Assembly (NCBI RefSeq): GCF_002135435.1
Contig: NZ_NEGK01000003.1
Location: forward strand, 248,001 to 312,000
Reading direction: 5' to 3'
From: Acinetobacter sp. ANC 3813
GTDB taxonomy: Bacteria > Pseudomonadota > Gammaproteobacteria > Pseudomonadales > Moraxellaceae
DNA: 64,000 nucleotides
Positions 18,284 to 28,597 of the stretch are shown piece after piece. Below the pieces are notes generated by a model that searched no databases, was not told where the DNA came from, and saw only the letters and a program-made list of their open reading frames with translations. Within the stretch, counting starts at the first letter, position 1, and every line of letters begins with the position of its first letter. Position numbers and translations under genes: made by a program.

Positions 18284-19102
18284 TTAATTAACAGGCAGAA
18301 CCGTCTCAGGATTAATCGGCTTGCCATCTAGGCGAACTTGAAACTCAAGCATAGTGCTGCTTGTGCCGCTAGAACCCATTTCTGCAATCTTTTGTCCAGC
18401 CTGAACATTTTCACCGCTTTTAACAATCATTTTGCTGTTATGTGCATAGGCAGTAATGTAACCATTGATATGCTTTAACAGAATGAGATTGCCGTATTCT
18501 TTCAAACCATCTGCAGCATAAACTACTTGACCATCTGCAGCTGCAAGAATTGGATCGCCAACATTGCCGCCATAACGTGTACCTTTAATGTTATTTGCCA
18601 GATTAAATCTCGCAATTACAGCGCCAGCTGACGGTTTAACCCAGCGTAAATTGGTGCTTTGCGTATTTGAAGAGATCACAGGCGCGGCTGCAGCTGGAGC
18701 CGCAACTGCTGGAGCGACTGGCGCATTTTGCGGCAATGGAATGGTCTGACGCTGAATTGGCGCAGTTTGCGTCATTGCTTGCGTAGATGCAGCGCGGCGT
18801 GAAGCTGAATTTTTTAAACGGATAGATTGGCCGACATAAATACGGTACGGCGAAGCAATATCATTCATTTCCGCTACACTGATATAGCTTAGGCCATAGC
18901 GCCCAGCAATGCCGCTTAAAGTATCACCAGACCGCACGGTATAAAAATCAGGCGCCGCAGCATAGCGGGCTGTATTATTCACCAGTGGTTTTGATGCACA
19001 GCCACTCAAAATAATGGTCGAAACAGCCGCCACTGAAAGAAACAGTAACTTTATTAAACCCGCAGGGGCTGCTTTTAGGTGAGATTGCGACACCAGAGAC
19101 AT
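18284..19102 (-). CDS. nlpD: NlpD-like lipoprotein: LysM plus degenerate M23 domain
   Basis: An outer-membrane lipoprotein that activates amidases at the septum. The signal peptide ends in the lipobox LSGC (Cys35). A LysM domain (about 53-97, YTVRSGDTLSGIAGRYG) follows, then an Ala/Pro linker, then an M23 (LytM) domain. The metal-binding residues are gone: the usual GIDIA is GTRYGG and HLHFE is MLEFQ. So it should not cleave peptidoglycan and instead acts as an activator, as E. coli NlpD does. It lies downstream of surE as in the surE-pcm-nlpD-rpoS cluster, but pcm and rpoS are absent here. The 272-residue length is a little short of E. coli NlpD. Confidence 0.85.
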   Translation of the reverse strand: MSLVSQSHLKAAPAGLIKLLFLSVAAVSTIILSGCASKPLVNNTARYAAAPDFYTVRSGDTLSGIAGRYGLSYISVAEMNDIASPYRIYVGQSIRLKNSASRRAASTQAMTQTAPIQRQTIPLPQNAPVAPAVAAPAAAAPVISSNTQSTNLRWVKPSAGAVIARFNLANNIKGTRYGGNVGDPILAAADGQVVYAADGLKEYGNLILLKHINGYITAYAHNSKMIVKSGENVQAGQKIAEMGSSGTSSTMLEFQVRLDGKPINPETVLPVN

Positions 19103-19213
19103 TATTTTCCTCTCTACACACGAAAAATGGGATGCGATAATGTGGCTAAGAGTAGCAAAAAAAGCCGTACAAAAAGCCGCATCACCGGCATTTTCACAAA
19201 GTTATAACATTAG

Positions 19214-19990
19214 TTACGCATTTTTAGAAAATTCTATATGTAAGTCATTTAAAATTTCATAATTAGTCGCATCCATTTGAATTGGCGTAATGCTGACATA
19301 GCCATTCGCAACGGCAAAAAAATCAGACTCAATCTCCGTTAAACCTTTCTTAGGTTCTGCCACAGATTCGCCCGACAAACCAATCCAATACACTTGACGG
19401 CCACGCGGATCTACGTGACTGGTAATCGGTTTTGATTGGCTGCGGCGGCCTTGATAGGTAATTTTAGCGCCCAGAAACTCTGTGACATCTGGAATATTAA
19501 TATTAAAAATATGGCGCGGCGGCAAAACAGGTAAACCCGCCGCAATAAAATCATGCACCCATTGTGCGGCATATGCGAAGCCTTCTGGCGTTTCATATGA
19601 ACGTACATTGGGTCCAGCAAGCGATACAGCTATTGCTGGCTGCTTCATAAGACGGCCTTCAAAAGCTGCGCCTACAGTGCCTGAATACAATACATCGTCA
19701 CCCAAATTTGCACCGCTATTGATCCCGCTCACCACAAGATCAAACTCGAAGTCAAATAGACCATTCATAGACAGATAGACACAGTCTGCAGGTGTCCCAT
19801 TCACCGCCCACATATCGGGTGCAATTTGAATTGGACGCAGTGGACGATCTAAAGTCAAAGCGCTTGAAAAGCCGCTGCGCTCTGCTTCAGGCGCAACAAT
19901 CACAACACGGCCCAAAGGACGCAATGCTTTGGCCAAAGCTTGGATACCGGGAGCAAAAACGCCATCATCGTTGGCAATTAAAATATTCAC
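19214..19990 (-). CDS. surE: 5'/3'-nucleotidase SurE
   Basis: A survival protein with metal-dependent nucleoside 5'/3'-monophosphatase and short-polyphosphate activity. The 258 residues begin [15 protein letters not shown], with the metal-binding DD, followed by [15 protein letters not shown] and [20 protein letters not shown], all diagnostic. The upstream member of a probable surE-nlpD unit with a 111-bp gap. Confidence 0.97.
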   Translation of the reverse strand: MNILIANDDGVFAPGIQALAKALRPLGRVVIVAPEAERSGFSSALTLDRPLRPIQIAPDMWAVNGTPADCVYLSMNGLFDFEFDLVVSGINSGANLGDDVLYSGTVGAAFEGRLMKQPAIAVSLAGPNVRSYETPEGFAYAAQWVHDFIAAGLPVLPPRHIFNINIPDVTEFLGAKITYQGRRSQSKPITSHVDPRGRQVYWIGLSGESVAEPKKGLTEIESDFFAVANGYVSITPIQMDATNYEILNDLHIEFSKNA

Positions 19991-20099
19991 TGGCTAAAAT
20001 CTCGTTTCAAAAAATGACTGAGCAGAACTTTTCGTTGAAAAATATCAAGAATTATATATATTCAAAGCTCAACATCCATCATAAATGTGTGATTTTCAA

Positions 20100-20474
20100 A
20101 TGATTAAAACTATATCATTTCGCAGCATCCTAGGTTTAGGTTTTGCAGCAATTTTTTCCCAAGCCGTTATGGCTGATGAGGGGTTAACGCAGGCTGAAGC
20201 AAATACCATCGTAAAAGAAGACCTTGCATCTGCTCAAGTTATGGCAGAAGTCTGCCCTGCTGTGATTGGTCAAAATGCAAAATTTGACAGCAATATTAAA
20301 GTACTGATTCAAAGCTACTTGGCAGAATACTCTGACAAAGCGATGAGCTATGAAAAAATGCAATCTGACAGCGAATATAAAGCGGTGTTAGACGAAGCGC
20401 GTAAAGCTGCGAAAGAAACATCTGCAGATGAGCAAAAAATGGTTTGCGGTGATGTTTTAGATTACGAAGCTTAA
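20100..20474 (+). CDS. Small secreted protein, paralogue 1 (MCR_0457-like family)
   Basis: A predicted periplasmic protein of 124 residues with a signal peptide (MIKTISFRSILGLGFAAIFS, cleavage likely after AVMA). The mature part is helical and has two cysteines in EVCP and VCGD that could form a disulfide. It is clearly related to the product of the next gene (EVCP..., AKFD, LDEA) and resembles the small family I recall as MCR_0457 in Moraxella. Function unknown. The ATG at 20100 is chosen because it starts the signal peptide; a start at 20085 would add MCDFQ before it. Confidence 0.7.
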   Translation: MIKTISFRSILGLGFAAIFSQAVMADEGLTQAEANTIVKEDLASAQVMAEVCPAVIGQNAKFDSNIKVLIQSYLAEYSDKAMSYEKMQSDSEYKAVLDEARKAAKETSADEQKMVCGDVLDYEA

Positions 20475-20485
20475 TTAAAAGCAAT

Positions 20486-20524
20486 GAAAAAAGGATAATG
20501 CGCTGTACATTATCCTTTTTTATT
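20486..20524 (+). terminator. Terminator between the two small secreted paralogues
   Basis: The stem AAGGATAATG / CATTATCCTT has a 6-7 base loop followed by TTTTT. Confidence 0.85.
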
Positions 20525-20640
20525 TCACAATCCCTTCATTTTTCAACAGCTTCAATACAAAGTGCTGCTTTTATTTCTGCCAAATCGTTTTAAGCTATGC
20601 GCATTGCTTAATTTTATTGAAATATTCAGGTTGTGATTAA

Positions 20641-21021
20641 ATGAAAAATGTTTTACTTAAAGCTTTTACTGCTGCAACGTTTTCCGTATTTGCATTAAAT
20701 GCCAGCACTGCCTTTGCCGCAGATGAAAAAATTGAAGTTACGCCAACCACTCAAATTTCAAAACAAGAGTTGGCCGCAATTTATGTCTTGTCTGAAGTTT
20801 GCCCTAAACTGGTTAATGATCAGGCTAAATTTGATCAAGGCTATGCAAAGCTTGCCAAAGAATATATGCCCAATGAAAAATCACCTGTCGCCGCTTTAGA
20901 AAAGCTGAGCAAACAGAAAAGTTTTGCCAAAATTTTAGATGAAGCGCAAAACGATGCGAAAAAAGCAGGCACTGCAAAAAACAAAGAAATTTGCCAAGAG
21001 CTCACCGCTTACGCAAATTAA
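20641..21021 (+). CDS. Small secreted protein, paralogue 2 (MCR_0457-like family)
   Basis: A predicted periplasmic protein of 126 residues with a clear signal peptide (ends NASTAFA, cleaved before ADEK). The mature part mirrors the preceding gene product: SEVCP, QAKFDQGY, KILDEAQNDAKKA and a second cysteine near the end (EICQEL). The two are tandem duplicates, but each has its own upstream region because a terminator separates them. Function unknown. Confidence 0.75.
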   Translation: MKNVLLKAFTAATFSVFALNASTAFAADEKIEVTPTTQISKQELAAIYVLSEVCPKLVNDQAKFDQGYAKLAKEYMPNEKSPVAALEKLSKQKSFAKILDEAQNDAKKAGTAKNKEICQELTAYAN

Positions 21022-21073
21022 TTCCACTTGGTTACAATACTTTTAAAATAAGCTATTTTCCCCCATAGAAGTC

Positions 21074-21102
21074 AGCCTAGCTTTGTCCTAAAATGCTAGG
21101 CT
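21074..21102. other. Hairpin upstream of dacC
   Basis: The perfect 8-bp inverted repeat AGCCTAGC / GCTAGGCT with a 13-base loop is not followed by a T-run. It may lie in the dacC leader or be an operator; I cannot decide. Confidence 0.35.
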
Positions 21103-21138
21103 CTTCGAGCTTATAACAAGTTATTGGAACCCCCCACA

Positions 21139-22287
21139 ATGACCCGAAAAACCGTCCTTGCCGCATTACTACTTGCACCTAGTTTTTCTTTCGCGGCAAC
21201 TGTCCTTTCCGCACCGCCAGAATTAAATAATAAATCTTATGTGCTAATGGACTATGAGACAGGGCAAATCCTTGCTTCAAAAAATGAAAATGAAAAATTA
21301 GCGCCTGCTTCAATGACTAAAATGATGACCAGTTACATCATTGAACAAAAGTTATTAAGCGGAGAGTTAACTGAAAATGAAAAAGTCCGCATGAATGAGT
21401 CTGCTTGGTGCCGCGGCAGCAGCACAGAGTCATGCATGTATGTGCCATTGAACGGTACAGCAACAGCGCTTGAAATGCTTCGTGGCATTATCATTCAGTC
21501 AGGCAACGATGCGTCTAAAGCTATGGCTGAACACATTGCCGGCAATGAAGGCACATTTGCCCACATGATGAACCAGGAAGCTAAGCGTATTGGCATGGTG
21601 AATACTCAATTCATCAACTCTACAGGCATGCCTGCAGAAGGCCACTACTCTACTGCAAAAGACATGGCGACGCTTGCACAGCACATCATCCATGACAGCT
21701 CAAAGTACTATCCTATTTATTCTGAAAAAGAATTCAGCTTTAACGGCATTAAACAAGGCAACCGTAATGCCTTGCTTTATACAGACCCAAGTGTTGACGG
21801 TTTAAAAACGGGTCACACTGACGAAGCCGGCTACTGTTTAACCACTTCTGCTAAACGTGGTCCTTTACGTTTAATTTCTGTGATTTTTGGCGCGCCAAGC
21901 ATGAACGAACGCGCATCGCAAACTCGTGAAATTTTAGCTTGGGGCTATGCAAACTTCGAAAAGGTTAAAGTACAGCCTGCAAATCAAGTTTTAGCTAAAG
22001 CTAAAGTTTGGTACGGTAAAGAAAGCGATGTGCAAATTGGTTTGCCTGAAAACTTTAACGTGACTATGCCTAAAGGCGATGCTAACGCAATCAAAACCCA
22101 GCTTGTTGTTCAGCCAAAACTGACTGCACCTTTAAAACAAGGTCAAGTGGTGGGTAAATATGTTGCAACTTTAAACGGCAAAGTAATTGCAGAAAAGCCG
22201 CTTGTAGCGCTTAAACCCGTTGAAGAAGCGGGTTTCTTTGCAAAAATGATTGATCACATCAAACAATTCTTTGCTAACTTGTTCTAA
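21139..22287 (+). CDS. dacC: D-alanyl-D-alanine carboxypeptidase (PBP5/6 type)
   Basis: A low-molecular-mass penicillin-binding protein that trims the terminal D-Ala of peptidoglycan pentapeptides. The 382 residues have a signal peptide, then the three active-site motifs S58-x2-K61 (SMTK), S122-G-N124 and K224-T-G226. The PBP5 C-terminal beta domain follows, and the last residues (FFAKMIDHIKQFFANLF) form the amphipathic membrane anchor. ATG at 21139 is used; an upstream in-frame TTG would place five residues before the signal peptide. PBP5, PBP6 and DacD cannot be separated by motif alone, so the symbol is tentative. Confidence 0.92.
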   Translation: MTRKTVLAALLLAPSFSFAATVLSAPPELNNKSYVLMDYETGQILASKNENEKLAPASMTKMMTSYIIEQKLLSGELTENEKVRMNESAWCRGSSTESCMYVPLNGTATALEMLRGIIIQSGNDASKAMAEHIAGNEGTFAHMMNQEAKRIGMVNTQFINSTGMPAEGHYSTAKDMATLAQHIIHDSSKYYPIYSEKEFSFNGIKQGNRNALLYTDPSVDGLKTGHTDEAGYCLTTSAKRGPLRLISVIFGAPSMNERASQTREILAWGYANFEKVKVQPANQVLAKAKVWYGKESDVQIGLPENFNVTMPKGDANAIKTQLVVQPKLTAPLKQGQVVGKYVATLNGKVIAEKPLVALKPVEEAGFFAKMIDHIKQFFANLF

Positions 22288-22320
22288 GATTTTCGAAAGC
22301 TGATTTTTTTCAGCTTAGAC

Positions 22321-22352
22321 TAAAGCATCCCAGCCTCGGTTCGGATGCTTTT
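22321..22352 (+). terminator. Terminator of dacC
   Basis: AAAGCATCC pairs with GGATGCTTT around a 12-base loop, followed by T. A second small hairpin (AAGCTGA / TCAGCTT) lies just before it. Confidence 0.85.
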
Positions 22353-22395
22353 TTATTTTATACTCTCCACATTTAAAGTTTTACGATGGACCGTC

Positions 22396-22944
22396 ATGAA
22401 AAAGAATATCCGCCCCTATTTAGAACATCATCCTCAAATAGATTCGACTTGCTATATAGATGAAATGTCTGTGGTGATTGGTGAAGTGACTTTGGCGGAA
22501 AATGTTTCTGTCTGGCCTTTTGCTGTGATCCGCGGTGATGTCAATCATATTCATATTGGCCGTAATTCCAATGTGCAAGATCACGCTATGCTGCATGTCA
22601 GCCATAAAAAAGCCGATAAGCCTGAAGGCTCTCCATTGATTATTGGTGAAGATGTAACAATTGGACATCATGTAAAATTGCACGGCTGTACCATTGGCAA
22701 TCGTGTACTGGTCGGCATCAGTACGATTATTTTAGATGATGCCATTATTGAAGATGACGTCATGATTGGCGCAGGCTCTCTTGTTCCACCCAATAAAGTT
22801 CTAGAAAGTGGTTATTTATATGTGGGCAGTCCCGTTAAGAAAGTTCGCCCACTGACCGATAAAGAAAAAGAATTTTTACCGTATTCGGCACGGTATTATG
22901 TGAAAGTGGCGGGGAATTATTTAGATCAGGATTGTTTCGCATAA
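22396..22944 (+). CDS. Gamma-class carbonic anhydrase family protein (YrdA/PaaY-like hexapeptide protein)
   Basis: A left-handed beta-helix protein of 182 residues, built from hexapeptide repeats (VIGEVTL, IIGEDVTIGH, MIGAGSLVP). The zinc ligands of gamma carbonic anhydrases are visible as QDHAMLH and GHHVKLHGC. E. coli YrdA and PaaY are the nearest named relatives; PaaY hydrolyses thioesters, while others bind zinc without proven activity. I start at the ATG at 22396 with GGA upstream. An upstream frame opening adds 17 hydrophobic residues foreign to the family and overlaps the dacC terminator. Confidence 0.85.
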   Translation: MKKNIRPYLEHHPQIDSTCYIDEMSVVIGEVTLAENVSVWPFAVIRGDVNHIHIGRNSNVQDHAMLHVSHKKADKPEGSPLIIGEDVTIGHHVKLHGCTIGNRVLVGISTIILDDAIIEDDVMIGAGSLVPPNKVLESGYLYVGSPVKKVRPLTDKEKEFLPYSARYYVKVAGNYLDQDCFA

Positions 22945-23009
22945 GAGATTTTATGTTAAATAATGACTAGAAGATTTAATATGATAGAACTAATTTAGGA
23001 AAGTTTTAC

Positions 23010-23393
23010 TTGGAACAAAATTACCTAGAAATTTTTCATCTGTCGAATCCTCAGACAAGTTTTAGAATCATTCAATATTCTAATAATTTTTATCTCAGCG
23101 TTTATCTAGAATCTGGATTTGAGCAAATTGAAAAAACTATCGAAATTAATAATAATTTATTTAACTTTATTTTAAATAATAAAAATCAATTCGATATCTA
23201 TTCAATTAAAACAATTGAAAATACTGAGAGTCTGAAAATCGAAGAATTTTTTGTGTCATCTTCTACAGTGTATGTACTACATGGATGCTACTTTTTGGAA
23301 AAATGGAAGAAGCTAGATGACACTTTAACTGTACATACAATGGCACTGCCAATTGACTTATTACAATATCAGCAGCTTAAAAATTTCGTATAA
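23010..23393 (+). CDS. Hypothetical protein, AT-rich gene
   Basis: A 127-residue protein without a signal peptide or membrane segment, rich in Asn, Ile and Phe. The codon use is more AT-rich than its neighbours, which hints at recent acquisition. It probably starts at TTG, supported by AGGA nine bases upstream. No family is recognised. The size and composition resemble small antitoxin/immunity or orphan cytosolic proteins, but nothing in the neighbourhood supports a specific role. Confidence 0.55.
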   Translation: MEQNYLEIFHLSNPQTSFRIIQYSNNFYLSVYLESGFEQIEKTIEINNNLFNFILNNKNQFDIYSIKTIENTESLKIEEFFVSSSTVYVLHGCYFLEKWKKLDDTLTVHTMALPIDLLQYQQLKNFV

Positions 23394-23417
23394 CAGCCAT
23401 TATGTTAAATGGGGTAT

Positions 23418-23795
23418 TTATCGTTTAATCACATCATTAGGAGTGAGATAAATTTCTGATTCTTCACCTTGTACAGTGGCTTTTAATTTTTTTGATATAT
23501 CAATCATCTTACCAATAGCTTCAGGTGTTGGATTTTTCGTTAGTAAATCACAAGAGTTACGGTCGTCATACCATAGAGAAAACTCTTGTTCATCAATGGA
23601 TACAAGAAAGTCTTCTTCTGAGTTTTGAAGGTCTGCCGTTATTGTTGGGTCTGTTTCTAAATATGTATTCCATTCCTGTTTGGCAATACATTCTCCATCA
23701 TTAAGATAAAACTCTTTTTTTGTTATATACACATTATAGCCAGCATAGGTAATTGGACTAATCATTAAAAGGACAGGAATAATAAATTTGAACAT
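23418..23795 (-). CDS. Hypothetical secreted protein
   Basis: The 125 residues begin with a signal peptide (MFKFIIPVLLMISPITYAG, cleavage likely after TYA). The mature part is acidic with two cysteines (GECIA and RNSCDLL), suggesting one disulfide in the periplasm. It converges on the previous AT-rich orphan gene and shares its composition. Function not recognised. Confidence 0.6.
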   Translation of the reverse strand: MFKFIIPVLLMISPITYAGYNVYITKKEFYLNDGECIAKQEWNTYLETDPTITADLQNSEEDFLVSIDEQEFSLWYDDRNSCDLLTKNPTPEAIGKMIDISKKLKATVQGEESEIYLTPNDVIKR

Positions 23796-24162
23796 TGGAT
23801 CAATAATCTCTAAAGGAATTAGAATTTAATTTTTCTAAAATTAACATAATGGGCGTTATACGAAATACTCAAAATTTCCATTTTAACATCAATACCTTAA
23901 CTCAAATCACTCCAGTAAGCAGCGCAATTGAGGGACTTTTATCTAAATATTCAAGTTTCACGCTCACTATTCAAACATTGTTCCACGATTTTAGTTAGCT
24001 ATTATTAATAATTTATATTTATGCAACCTATTTGTAAAAGGAAATTCTAAAAAGACATTCATTCATTGCAATTTTATAAACCAACAAAGAAATCCCCTCT
24101 TAACATAGCCACACACCCCAAAATTTTATACAATAGCGCATCCCTTACCATGGTGCTTTTCT
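23796..24162. other. Gene-free AT-rich stretch before nudJ
   Basis: I find no open frame with a ribosome-binding site, no RNA gene and no terminator-like hairpin. It must contain the promoter of the nudJ-mnmA-hflD-purB block on the plus strand. Confidence 0.5.
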
Positions 24163-24648
24163 ATGACCGCTTGGACTGCTCACGTTACCGTTGCAACTGT
24201 TGTTGAAAAAGATGGAAAATTTCTTTTTGTAGAAGAACATACAGAAGGCGTTACGCATACCGTCTTTAACCAGCCGGCTGGTCATGTAGAATGCGGTGAG
24301 ACCATCGTGCAGGCAGCGATTCGTGAAACCATGGAAGAAACTGGCCACGCTGTAGACGTTGATGCCCTTCTAGGCATTTACACTTATACCCCGCCGATGT
24401 TTCCTGACCGCACTTATTACAGATTCTGCTTTTTAGCGCATGTGCTGGAATATTTTCCAGAAGCTGAATTAGACAAAGGTATTGTCGGTCCAAAGTGGAT
24501 GACTTTAGATGAACTGCTGGAATCTGCCCGCGCGCGCAGCCCATTGGTGATTAAAGCTGTAAAAGATGCCTTATCAGGTCAAAAATTTCCTTTATCGCTC
24601 GTTTATGAGCATCACAACTCTCCCTTAATTTCAAATTTGGATGCTTAA
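24163..24648 (+). CDS. nudJ: Nudix hydrolase NudJ-like phosphatase
   Basis: The 161-residue Nudix protein has a complete box G40-x5-E46-x7-R54-E55-x2-E58-E59-x-G61. NudJ of E. coli hydrolyses HMP-pyrophosphate and nucleoside di/triphosphates. The order nudJ-mnmA-hflD-purB is the same as in E. coli, which fixes the orthology better than sequence alone. The stop overlaps the possible mnmA start. GGTG lies eight bases before the ATG. Confidence 0.9.
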   Translation: MTAWTAHVTVATVVEKDGKFLFVEEHTEGVTHTVFNQPAGHVECGETIVQAAIRETMEETGHAVDVDALLGIYTYTPPMFPDRTYYRFCFLAHVLEYFPEAELDKGIVGPKWMTLDELLESARARSPLVIKAVKDALSGQKFPLSLVYEHHNSPLISNLDA

Positions 24649-24652
24649 TCCT

Positions 24653-25786
24653 ATGCAACAACGTGTCATTGTCGGTATGTCTGGCGGTGTAGATTCATCT
24701 GTTTCTGCAGCGCTTCTTCTTCAGCAAGGTTATCAGGTTGAAGGCCTGTTCATGAAAAACTGGGAAGAAGATGACGGTACAGAATACTGCACGGCAATGG
24801 ATGATTTAGCTGATGCACAAGCCGTTTGCGACAAAATTCGCATCAAACTGCATACAGCCAACTTTGCAATGGAATACTGGGACCGCGTGTTTGAGCATTT
24901 CTTGGCAGAATATGCTGCAGGCCGTACACCAAACCCAGATATCCTATGCAACAAAGAGATTAAATTCCGCGCATTTTTAGATCATGCAGTGAATTTAGGC
25001 GCAGATTTTATTGCCACAGGCCACTACTGCCGCCGCGGTGAGACCGCAACCAATTCCCGCGGTGAAGAATATGCGCCTTTACTGCGCGGTGTGGACAACA
25101 ACAAAGACCAGACCTATTTCCTGCATGCTGTGCATGGTCGTGAAATCAATAAAACTTTGTTCCCTGTCGGCGAAATTGAAAAGCCGCAAGTGCGTAAAAT
25201 TGCAGAAGAGCTGGGCTTGGCTACAGCGAAGAAAAAAGACTCAACGGGTATCTGCTTTATTGGGGAACGCCGTTTTAATGACTTTTTAAAACAATATTTA
25301 CCCGCTCAGCCTGGAAAAATTGTGCTGGATACGGGCAAAGAGGTTGGTGAACACCACGGCTTAATGTACTATACGCTCGGTCAGCGCGGCGGTATTGGCA
25401 TTGGCGGTTTAAAAGGCGCTGAAGAAGGCGCTTGGTTTGTTCTGCATAAAGATATCGAAGGCAACCGTCTGGTTGTTGGTCAAGGTCATGAACATCCGCT
25501 CATGCAAAGTACTATACTTTGGAGTGAAGCGATTGATTGGGTGGCTGGTGAACAGGACATTCCAGAAACAGGTTTCCGCTGTACGGCAAAAACCCGTTAC
25601 CGCCAAGAAGATCAGGCTTGTACTTTATACAAAGACCCAACTGCTCAAAATGGTGTCCGCGTAGAATTTGATGAACAGCAGCGCGCTGTTACACCAGGCC
25701 AAAGTGTGGTGTTTTACTCAGGTGAAGTTTGTTTAGGCGGCGGTGTGATTCATCATACCAATGCGCCTAAACCGGATTTTATTTAA
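24653..25786 (+). CDS. mnmA: tRNA-specific 2-thiouridylase MnmA
   Basis: Adds sulfur to U34 of tRNA-Lys, -Glu and -Gln. The PP-loop reads [12 protein letters not shown] near the N-terminus. The catalytic cysteines lie in [10 protein letters not shown] and in [11 protein letters not shown]; the TGHY and NKDQTYFL motifs are in place. The length of 377 residues is normal. Two starts are possible: ATG at 24641, overlapping the nudJ stop, or ATG at 24653, which I prefer because GGA precedes it and it matches family N-termini. Second gene of the nudJ-purB block. Confidence 0.96.
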   Translation: MQQRVIVGMSGGVDSSVSAALLLQQGYQVEGLFMKNWEEDDGTEYCTAMDDLADAQAVCDKIRIKLHTANFAMEYWDRVFEHFLAEYAAGRTPNPDILCNKEIKFRAFLDHAVNLGADFIATGHYCRRGETATNSRGEEYAPLLRGVDNNKDQTYFLHAVHGREINKTLFPVGEIEKPQVRKIAEELGLATAKKKDSTGICFIGERRFNDFLKQYLPAQPGKIVLDTGKEVGEHHGLMYYTLGQRGGIGIGGLKGAEEGAWFVLHKDIEGNRLVVGQGHEHPLMQSTILWSEAIDWVAGEQDIPETGFRCTAKTRYRQEDQACTLYKDPTAQNGVRVEFDEQQRAVTPGQSVVFYSGEVCLGGGVIHHTNAPKPDFI

Positions 25787-25801
25787 AAGGATTGTTTCGG
25801 C

Positions 25802-26533
25802 ATGACAGAGTTACCGTTTCAACAGTCTCAAACTCTGAATGTTCGCCATAATCGTGCATTGGCGTTAGCGGGCGTTTTTCAAGCGGCCCAGCTGACGCAT
25901 ATGACGGCGCTGACGGGCCAAAAGAGCATTGGCGAAAGCGGTAACTTTTATTTAGAGCAGATGATTAAGGCCAGTTTAAACATTCGCGCAAGCGGTAAAT
26001 GCAGCAGCCAGACCTTAGATTTTTTCCATCAGCTCTCAGATGTCTCCCTTGGATTAAAAACCCTAGAAAGCAGCATCAATCAACCCTTCAACACTTCTCC
26101 TACTTCAAGAATTCCCAAACTGTCCAGCGCAAAACTCCCAATGAGCTATGCGATGGCCTTGCTGCAATTAGAAAAAAAAGTGTATAGCAATCCAAAATTT
26201 GTCGAAATCATAGAACAATCCCAGCAAAAAATTCTCCGTCAGCTTTCTTTTTTTGATCATAATTATTTACACCCCAGCGTGCTTGCCAGTCTTGCGCAAG
26301 CCTATGTAGATACTGCGGGTCAGATTAATCCGCGCATTATGGTGCGCGGCAATGCAGAAGCCTTTAAAGATTCTTCGCATACCAACCGAATTCGCGCATC
26401 CCTTTTTACTGGCCTGCAAATGGCGCATTTATGGCGTCAGCATGGCGGCAGTTCTTGGGGCATGATTTTCAGCAAGCGCAAGCTGCTTAAAGATATTCAA
26501 GATCTTGCACGATTGCAGTATCAGGTGGTTTAA
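25802..26533 (+). CDS. hflD: HflD (high-frequency lysogenization protein homologue)
   Basis: The 243-residue helical protein is related to E. coli HflD (YcfC), a membrane-associated protein that binds phage lambda CII. Its chromosomal role is not settled. Weak but recognisable sequence: [16 protein letters not shown] near the start and [16 protein letters not shown] near the end. The position between mnmA and purB is the same as in E. coli and makes the call firm. The gap from mnmA is only 15 bases. Confidence 0.9.
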   Translation: MTELPFQQSQTLNVRHNRALALAGVFQAAQLTHMTALTGQKSIGESGNFYLEQMIKASLNIRASGKCSSQTLDFFHQLSDVSLGLKTLESSINQPFNTSPTSRIPKLSSAKLPMSYAMALLQLEKKVYSNPKFVEIIEQSQQKILRQLSFFDHNYLHPSVLASLAQAYVDTAGQINPRIMVRGNAEAFKDSSHTNRIRASLFTGLQMAHLWRQHGGSSWGMIFSKRKLLKDIQDLARLQYQVV

Positions 26534-26581
26534 CTTGAACTGTATCTTGCTTCCCGTTTTACGTTTAATTCCAAAGTTTAA

Positions 26582-27979
<1,398 letters not shown>

Positions 27980-27993
27980 TTTTTAGATAAATC

Positions 27994-28022
27994 AAAAAAC
28001 GAGGCTTTATGCCTCGTTTTTT
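27994..28022 (+). terminator. Terminator of purB
   Basis: The stem AACGAGGC / GCCTCGTT has a TTTAT loop followed by six T. Confidence 0.9.
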
Positions 28023-28040
28023 ATTTCCACTTATATACTC

Positions 28041-28126
28041 CTTCATCCCTTTGGGATGAGGAGCATGCTCCACAAGGAGATGAGGGTATCCACCTCTCCC
28101 TAACCCTCTCCTACAAGGAGAGGGGA
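28041..28126. repeat. Three-hairpin intergenic palindromic repeat (REP-like)
   Basis: Three perfect palindromes occur in a row: TCATCCC-TTT-GGGATGA (28043-28059), GGAGCATGCTCC (28060-28071), and CCCTCTCCT-ACA-AGGAGAGGG (28104-28124). The phrase CTCTCCCTAACCCTCTCC is one I recall as recurring between genes in Acinetobacter genomes. I found only this copy in the window. It sits between the purB terminator and a small gene. Confidence 0.6.
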
Positions 28127-28142
28127 AATTTAGAAGGAATTT

Positions 28143-28382
28143 TTATTCCACAGGACAATATTTAGCCCAGTCATCTTTCATTCGCTGTAATTCACAGCCC
28201 GTTAAAATATCGCTGTAATAAATATAGTAAGTCACATTGGGGTACTGAATTTCATTACGGTACAGCGTGCCGCGTAAAGAAACTGAAAGCTCTTCCGGAA
28301 AATCATCTGCCAAATACAGTTCTTCAAAATCATAATTAAAGTAGCAATTCTGTTTTGCTTCAAATGCTTCTGCGGCCGCCAT
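28143..28382 (-). CDS. Small hypothetical protein
   Basis: A 79-residue acidic protein rich in Tyr, with three cysteines (QNCYF, TGCEL, KYCPVE) and no signal peptide or membrane segment. The ATG at 28382 with AGG nine bases upstream is preferred over a TTG two codons earlier. No family is recognised; being conserved in other Acinetobacter would be the only support beyond the intact frame. Confidence 0.5.
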   Translation of the reverse strand: MAAAEAFEAKQNCYFNYDFEELYLADDFPEELSVSLRGTLYRNEIQYPNVTYYIYYSDILTGCELQRMKDDWAKYCPVE

Positions 28383-28597
28383 TTTCAATACCTAAGATAA
28401 ATAACTGCCAGTGTAATAGATTCAGGCTTTAAAGTGGCTGACAACTGCTCAATCCATAAACTTATGACCTTTTAAAACTTTAGGCGAGGTTGAGTAGCCA
28501 CTTCAGCGCATGCGGTATTCATTCAATTTTTTGAATTAAACAGCCAGTAGGTTTTTCTTTATTTATAATTGCTCTATCAGCAGCAGATTGATTTATA

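Noticed and set aside
21074..21102. Terminator of the second small secreted gene
   Set aside because: The hairpin has no T-run on either strand, so intrinsic termination is unlikely.
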